Shown here: positions 6,518-8,899 of the stretch, one piece after another | Layout of the letters: every line of letters starts with the position of its first letter | Position numbering within the stretch: the first letter of the stretch is position 1 | DNA from: Nitrosomonas sp. | Lineage (GTDB): Bacteria > Pseudomonadota > Gammaproteobacteria > Burkholderiales > Nitrosomonadaceae | DNA length: 8,899 nt | Reading direction: 5' to 3' | Assembly: GCA_005779435.1 (NCBI GenBank) | Contig: SXJH01000074.1 | Span: forward strand, 1 to 8,899 | Notes under the pieces: generated by a model | What the model was told of the DNA's origin: nothing | Database searches by the model: none | The model's input: the letters and a program-made list of their open reading frames with translations, nothing else | Program-made: the position numbers and the translations under genes

Positions 6518-7387
6518 ATGTTACAGCCACCCCCAATCGTACTTTCTTTTGCAGCAAACGACCCTACCGGAGGGGCCGGACTTCAGGCCGATCTATTGAC
6601 GATTGCAAGCCTGGGTTGTCACCCTTTATCCATTATGACGGCCATTACGGTGCAAGACACCACCGGTGTCGAGAGCATTTTTCCATTGGATCCGGATTGG
6701 GTTGAAGATCAAGCGCGAATGGTATTGGAAGACATGCCGGTACATGCTTTCAAAATCGGATTGCTCGGCAGCGTTGAAATCATTGCTGCAATTGCAGAAA
6801 TTATTTCCGATTATCCGCATATCCCTTTGGTATTAGACCCGATTTTAACTTCCGGGCGCGGAGACGAACTGGCGAATGAAGAGATGATCGATGCGATGCG
6901 AGAGTTGCTGCTGCCGCAAGTGACCATTCTGACGCCCAACAGTCTGGAAGCCCGTCATCTTGCATTACAGGAAAACGATTCCAGCAAAACAAAATTGGAT
7001 TTAAATCTTTGTGCGCAACGGTTGCTCGATATGGGGTGCGAGTATGTGTTGATAACGGGTACGCATGAAAATACCGTGCAAGTTACCAATACGTTGTTTT
7101 CAACCGAAGGCATTGTGCGTTCGGACCACTGGCAGCGCCTTGAGCATACTTATCATGGCTCGGGTTGCACTTTGGCATCGGCGATTGCCGCTTGTCTGGC
7201 CAACGGATTGCCCGTCAGCGACAGTGTCATTGAGGCGCAGGATTATACCTGGCAAACATTACAAGCCGGGTTCCGTCCCGGAATGGGGCAGCATATTCCC
7301 AATCGGCTCTATTGGGCAAAATTCGACGAAGACGAAGACGGCACCGATGCAAAGGAAATTCGCAATCTTGAGAACCCTGAAAATTAA
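6518..7387 (+). CDS. thiD: Hydroxymethylpyrimidine / phosphomethylpyrimidine kinase
   Basis: A 289-residue ribokinase-family enzyme that phosphorylates hydroxymethylpyrimidine (phosphate) to the pyrophosphate used in thiamine synthesis. Visible motifs are AANDPTGGAGLQAD at 12-25 (pyrimidine and active-site region, a variant of the more usual GSDSGGGAG), TAITVQDTTGV at 41-51, LVLDPILTSGRGD at 104-116, TPNSLEA at 139-145 (N141 and E144), LITGTH at 178-183, and the anion-hole and catalytic segment HGSGCTLASAIAA with C217. A tail after about residue 268 is acidic (FDEDEDGTD) and overlaps the start of thiE. The ATG at 6518 has a weak ribosome binding site; a nearby ATG at 6514 is in another frame. 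It leads a thiD-thiE unit. Confidence 0.94.
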   Translation: MLQPPPIVLSFAANDPTGGAGLQADLLTIASLGCHPLSIMTAITVQDTTGVESIFPLDPDWVEDQARMVLEDMPVHAFKIGLLGSVEIIAAIAEIISDYPHIPLVLDPILTSGRGDELANEEMIDAMRELLLPQVTILTPNSLEARHLALQENDSSKTKLDLNLCAQRLLDMGCEYVLITGTHENTVQVTNTLFSTEGIVRSDHWQRLEHTYHGSGCTLASAIAACLANGLPVSDSVIEAQDYTWQTLQAGFRPGMGQHIPNRLYWAKFDEDEDGTDAKEIRNLENPEN

Positions 7388-8000
7388 AGGATTGTATGCG
7401 ATTACTCCTGAGACGATAAATACCGATGAGCTCGTCGACAAAACGCGGCAGGCGTTGGAAGGCGGCGTACAGGCCGTTCAATATCGCAACAAATCGGCAG
7501 ATCGGCATTTGCAAAGAAGCCAGGCAACTCGCTTGTTGCAATTGTGCAGGCGGCATCATATTCCTTTGATCATCAACGATTATATCGATCTGGCATTGGA
7601 AATAGATGCCGATGGATTGCACGTTGGCCGCGACGATGGCGCCATTGCCGACGCCAGGAAACATTTGGACAGTCATAAAATCCTCGGCGCTTCTTGTTAT
7701 AACGATTTGGATTTAGCGCTTCACGCTGAGAGACAAGGTGCGAATTATGTTGCGTTTGGCGCTTTCTTTCCATCGACAACCAAATCGAATACCGTGCCGG
7801 TTTCGATTGATTTCGTTCAGCGCGCTCGCAAGCAAATCAGGATTTCCATCGTTGGCATTGGCGGCATTCAATTGCACAACGCGTCGCCGGTAATTCAAAG
7901 CGGATGCGATGCAATCGCCGTTTGCAGCGATTTATTTGCGAATGGGCAGACCAAAGCAAAAGCAGCGCAGTTTGCACAATTATTTCCTAAAATGATCTAG
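7347..8000 (+). CDS. thiE: Thiamine-phosphate synthase
   Basis: A 217-residue TIM-barrel enzyme that joins hydroxymethylpyrimidine pyrophosphate with hydroxyethylthiazole phosphate to form thiamine phosphate, using the ThiD product. Family motifs are in order: GLYAITPE at the start of the barrel, VQYRNKS (pyrophosphate-binding R and K), LIINDYIDLALEIDADGLHVGRDD (conserved ND and D), ILGASCYND, AFGAFFPSTTKSN, VGIGGI and AVCSDLF near the C-terminus. I chose ATG 7347, which overlaps thiD by 41 nt; TTG 7368 and CTG 7377 are other in-frame possibilities, and the barrel itself only begins after them. The frame is open much further upstream, to 7065, but that part is a shadow of thiD. The stop TAG at 7998-8000 is part of the CTAG flanking a MITE-like element. 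Confidence 0.93.
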   Translation: MQRKFAILRTLKIKGLYAITPETINTDELVDKTRQALEGGVQAVQYRNKSADRHLQRSQATRLLQLCRRHHIPLIINDYIDLALEIDADGLHVGRDDGAIADARKHLDSHKILGASCYNDLDLALHAERQGANYVAFGAFFPSTTKSNTVPVSIDFVQRARKQIRISIVGIGGIQLHNASPVIQSGCDAIAVCSDLFANGQTKAKAAQFAQLFPKMI

Positions 8001-8161
8001 GAGTCTGTCGGACTTAAGACTAATCTACTGCGCCAATGGGATAACGGTTCATATTTCATCAATTTTTCGTTGCATAGATTAACTATGCGCCTCAAAATTA
8101 AGAAAATCTGTACTCGTTCTCGCACTTAGGCAGACTACGATTGCTTAAGTCCGACACACTC
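8001..8161. mobile_element. MITE-like foldback element with CTAG flanks
   Basis: The 161-bp segment begins GAGTCTGTCGGACTTAAG (8001-8018) and ends CTTAAGTCCGACACACTC (8144-8161). These are 18-bp inverted repeats with one mismatch. CTAG occurs directly outside both ends (7997-8000 and 8162-8165), consistent with a 4-bp target duplication. The whole element is a diverged palindrome: its centre is GCATAG-ATTAA-CTATGC (8072-8088), flanked by AATTTT (8061-8066) and AAAATT (8094-8099), and further short matches connect the arms. No open reading frame of note is inside, so it would need a transposase in trans. A 4-bp CTAG target fits the YTAR preference known for the IS5 subgroup, but parentage is a guess. 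It lies between thiE and hemL and as RNA would form a long hairpin. Confidence 0.75.
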
Positions 8162-8206
8162 CTAGAGTATTTATCGCACATTTTTTTATTTCTTATGAGT
8201 AACCAA

Positions 8207-8899
8207 ATGACTTCACGCAATCAACAATTATTTGAACAATCCCAACAATACATTCCCGGCGGCGTCAATTCTCCGGTACGCGCTTTCAAATCGGTCGGCG
8301 GCACTCCCGTATTTTTTCAACGCGGACAAGGTGCGTATTTTTGGGATGCCGACGGCAAGTCGTATATCGACTATGTCGGCTCCTGGGGACCTCTCATTCT
8401 TGGGCATGCCCATCCGGAAGTCATTAAAGCGGTTCAAGCGGCAGCACAAAATGGCCTGACTTTTGGCGCTCCAACCGAAGCCGAATTGGAAATCGCTAAG
8501 CTGATTTGCCAATTGCTTCCATCGATCGAACAAGTCCGTTTGGTCAGCTCCGGCACCGAAGCCGGTATGAGTGCCATACGCTTGGCGCGAGGATTTACCG
8601 GCCGCAGCAAAATAATCAAATTCGAAGGCTGCTATCACGGGCACGACGATTCTTTGCTGGTCAAGGCAGGTTCCGGTGCATTGACATTCGGCAACCCAAG
8701 TTCCGCCGGCGTGCCCGCAGAGACCGCAGCGCATACTATCGTATTGGATTTCAACGACATCCCAGGCATCGAACAAGCTTTTAATAACTGGGGAAAAGAC
8801 ATTGCCGCCGTGATTGTCGAGCCGGTAGCCGGAAACATGAACCTGATCGCGCCGAAAGCGGATTTTCTCACTAAACTGCGCGCACTCTGTACACAAAAC
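8207..8899 (+). CDS. hemL: Glutamate-1-semialdehyde 2,1-aminomutase (partial, C-terminus beyond right edge)
   Basis: The first 231 of about 427 residues of the PLP enzyme that makes 5-aminolevulinate from glutamate-1-semialdehyde in the C5 route to haem. Clear family segments are YIPGGVNSPVRAF (15-27), DYVGSWGPLILGHAHPEV (55-72), GLTFGAPTEAE (83-93), the PLP phosphate-binding SSGTEAGMSAIRLARGFTG (114-132), IKFEGCYHGHDD (137-148), the mobile loop VKAGSGALTFGNPSSAGVP (152-170) and VEPVAGNMN (204-212). The PLP-binding lysine is past the window edge. Two in-frame ATGs exist. I prefer 8207 (MTSRNQQ) because TGAG lies 7 nt before it and the length before the PGG motif matches E. coli HemL; 8195 would add four residues but has no Shine-Dalgarno. 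The 206-bp gap from thiE is mostly the MITE-like element. Confidence 0.95.
   Translation, partial: MTSRNQQLFEQSQQYIPGGVNSPVRAFKSVGGTPVFFQRGQGAYFWDADGKSYIDYVGSWGPLILGHAHPEVIKAVQAAAQNGLTFGAPTEAELEIAKLICQLLPSIEQVRLVSSGTEAGMSAIRLARGFTGRSKIIKFEGCYHGHDDSLLVKAGSGALTFGNPSSAGVPAETAAHTIVLDFNDIPGIEQAFNNWGKDIAAVIVEPVAGNMNLIAPKADFLTKLRALCTQN

Noticed and set aside
7065..7346. N-terminal extension of thiE from an earlier ATG at 7065
   Set aside because: The extra residues are the out-of-frame reading of thiD and do not resemble any ThiE N-terminus.
8166..8206. T-rich stretch before hemL as the T-run of a rho-independent terminator
   Set aside because: It begins about 16 bp after the end of the foldback repeat, too far for a canonical hairpin plus T-run, although weaker termination cannot be excluded.
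8228..8896. 222-codon minus-strand open frame opposite hemL
   Set aside because: Antisense to clear HemL motifs, with no own motif or ribosome binding site.

Overview
The window reads as a stretch of chromosome from a betaproteobacterium with roughly even GC content. Gene order and protein features suggest a Nitrosomonas-like autotrophic ammonia oxidiser. The pointers are the rubredoxin / thiD-thiE-hemL neighbourhood, the 'ANDPTGGAG' style of ThiD, and a glycolate-salvage cluster of the kind Calvin-cycle bacteria need. No rRNA or other decisive marker is present, so the taxonomic call is inference.

Region 1 (1-4331, minus strand) is a tight four-gene operon in the order glxR-glcD-glcE-glcF, with spacers of only 4, 5 and 1 nt. 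GlcDEF is the three-subunit glycolate oxidase: an FAD subunit, an FAD-like subunit and an iron-sulfur subunit. It turns glycolate into glyoxylate. GlxR reduces tartronate semialdehyde to glycerate. Together they are the first and last steps of the bacterial glycerate pathway for recycling 2-phosphoglycolate. The joining enzyme, glyoxylate carboligase, is not in the window. glcF runs off the left edge, with its first 296 residues visible.

Region 2 (4332-5620) is a divergent promoter region followed by a plus-strand gene for a lipoprotein L,D-transpeptidase with a LysM domain, which acts on peptidoglycan in the periplasm.

Region 3 (5621-5893) has no intact gene. It holds a perfect 18-bp palindrome, an imperfect short repeat and what looks like the decayed 3' end of an IS3-family transposase with a one-base frameshift.

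Region 4 (5894-6465, minus strand) is a two-gene unit, rubredoxin then glyoxalase I (gloA), with the stop and start codons overlapping by one base. It faces away from region 5 across 52 bp.

Region 5 (6518-8899, plus strand) is thiD-thiE-hemL: thiamine pyrimidine kinase, thiamine-phosphate synthase and glutamate-1-semialdehyde aminotransferase (haem synthesis). thiD and thiE overlap. Between thiE and hemL lies a 161-bp non-coding foldback element. It has 18-bp terminal inverted repeats, is flanked by CTAG on both sides and sits exactly at the thiE stop codon. This MITE-like insertion is the most notable non-genic feature. hemL is cut by the right edge after 231 codons.

Apart from the two mobile-element traces, the window is ordinary core metabolism. 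I see no CRISPR array, tRNA, defence system or clearly novel multigene system.
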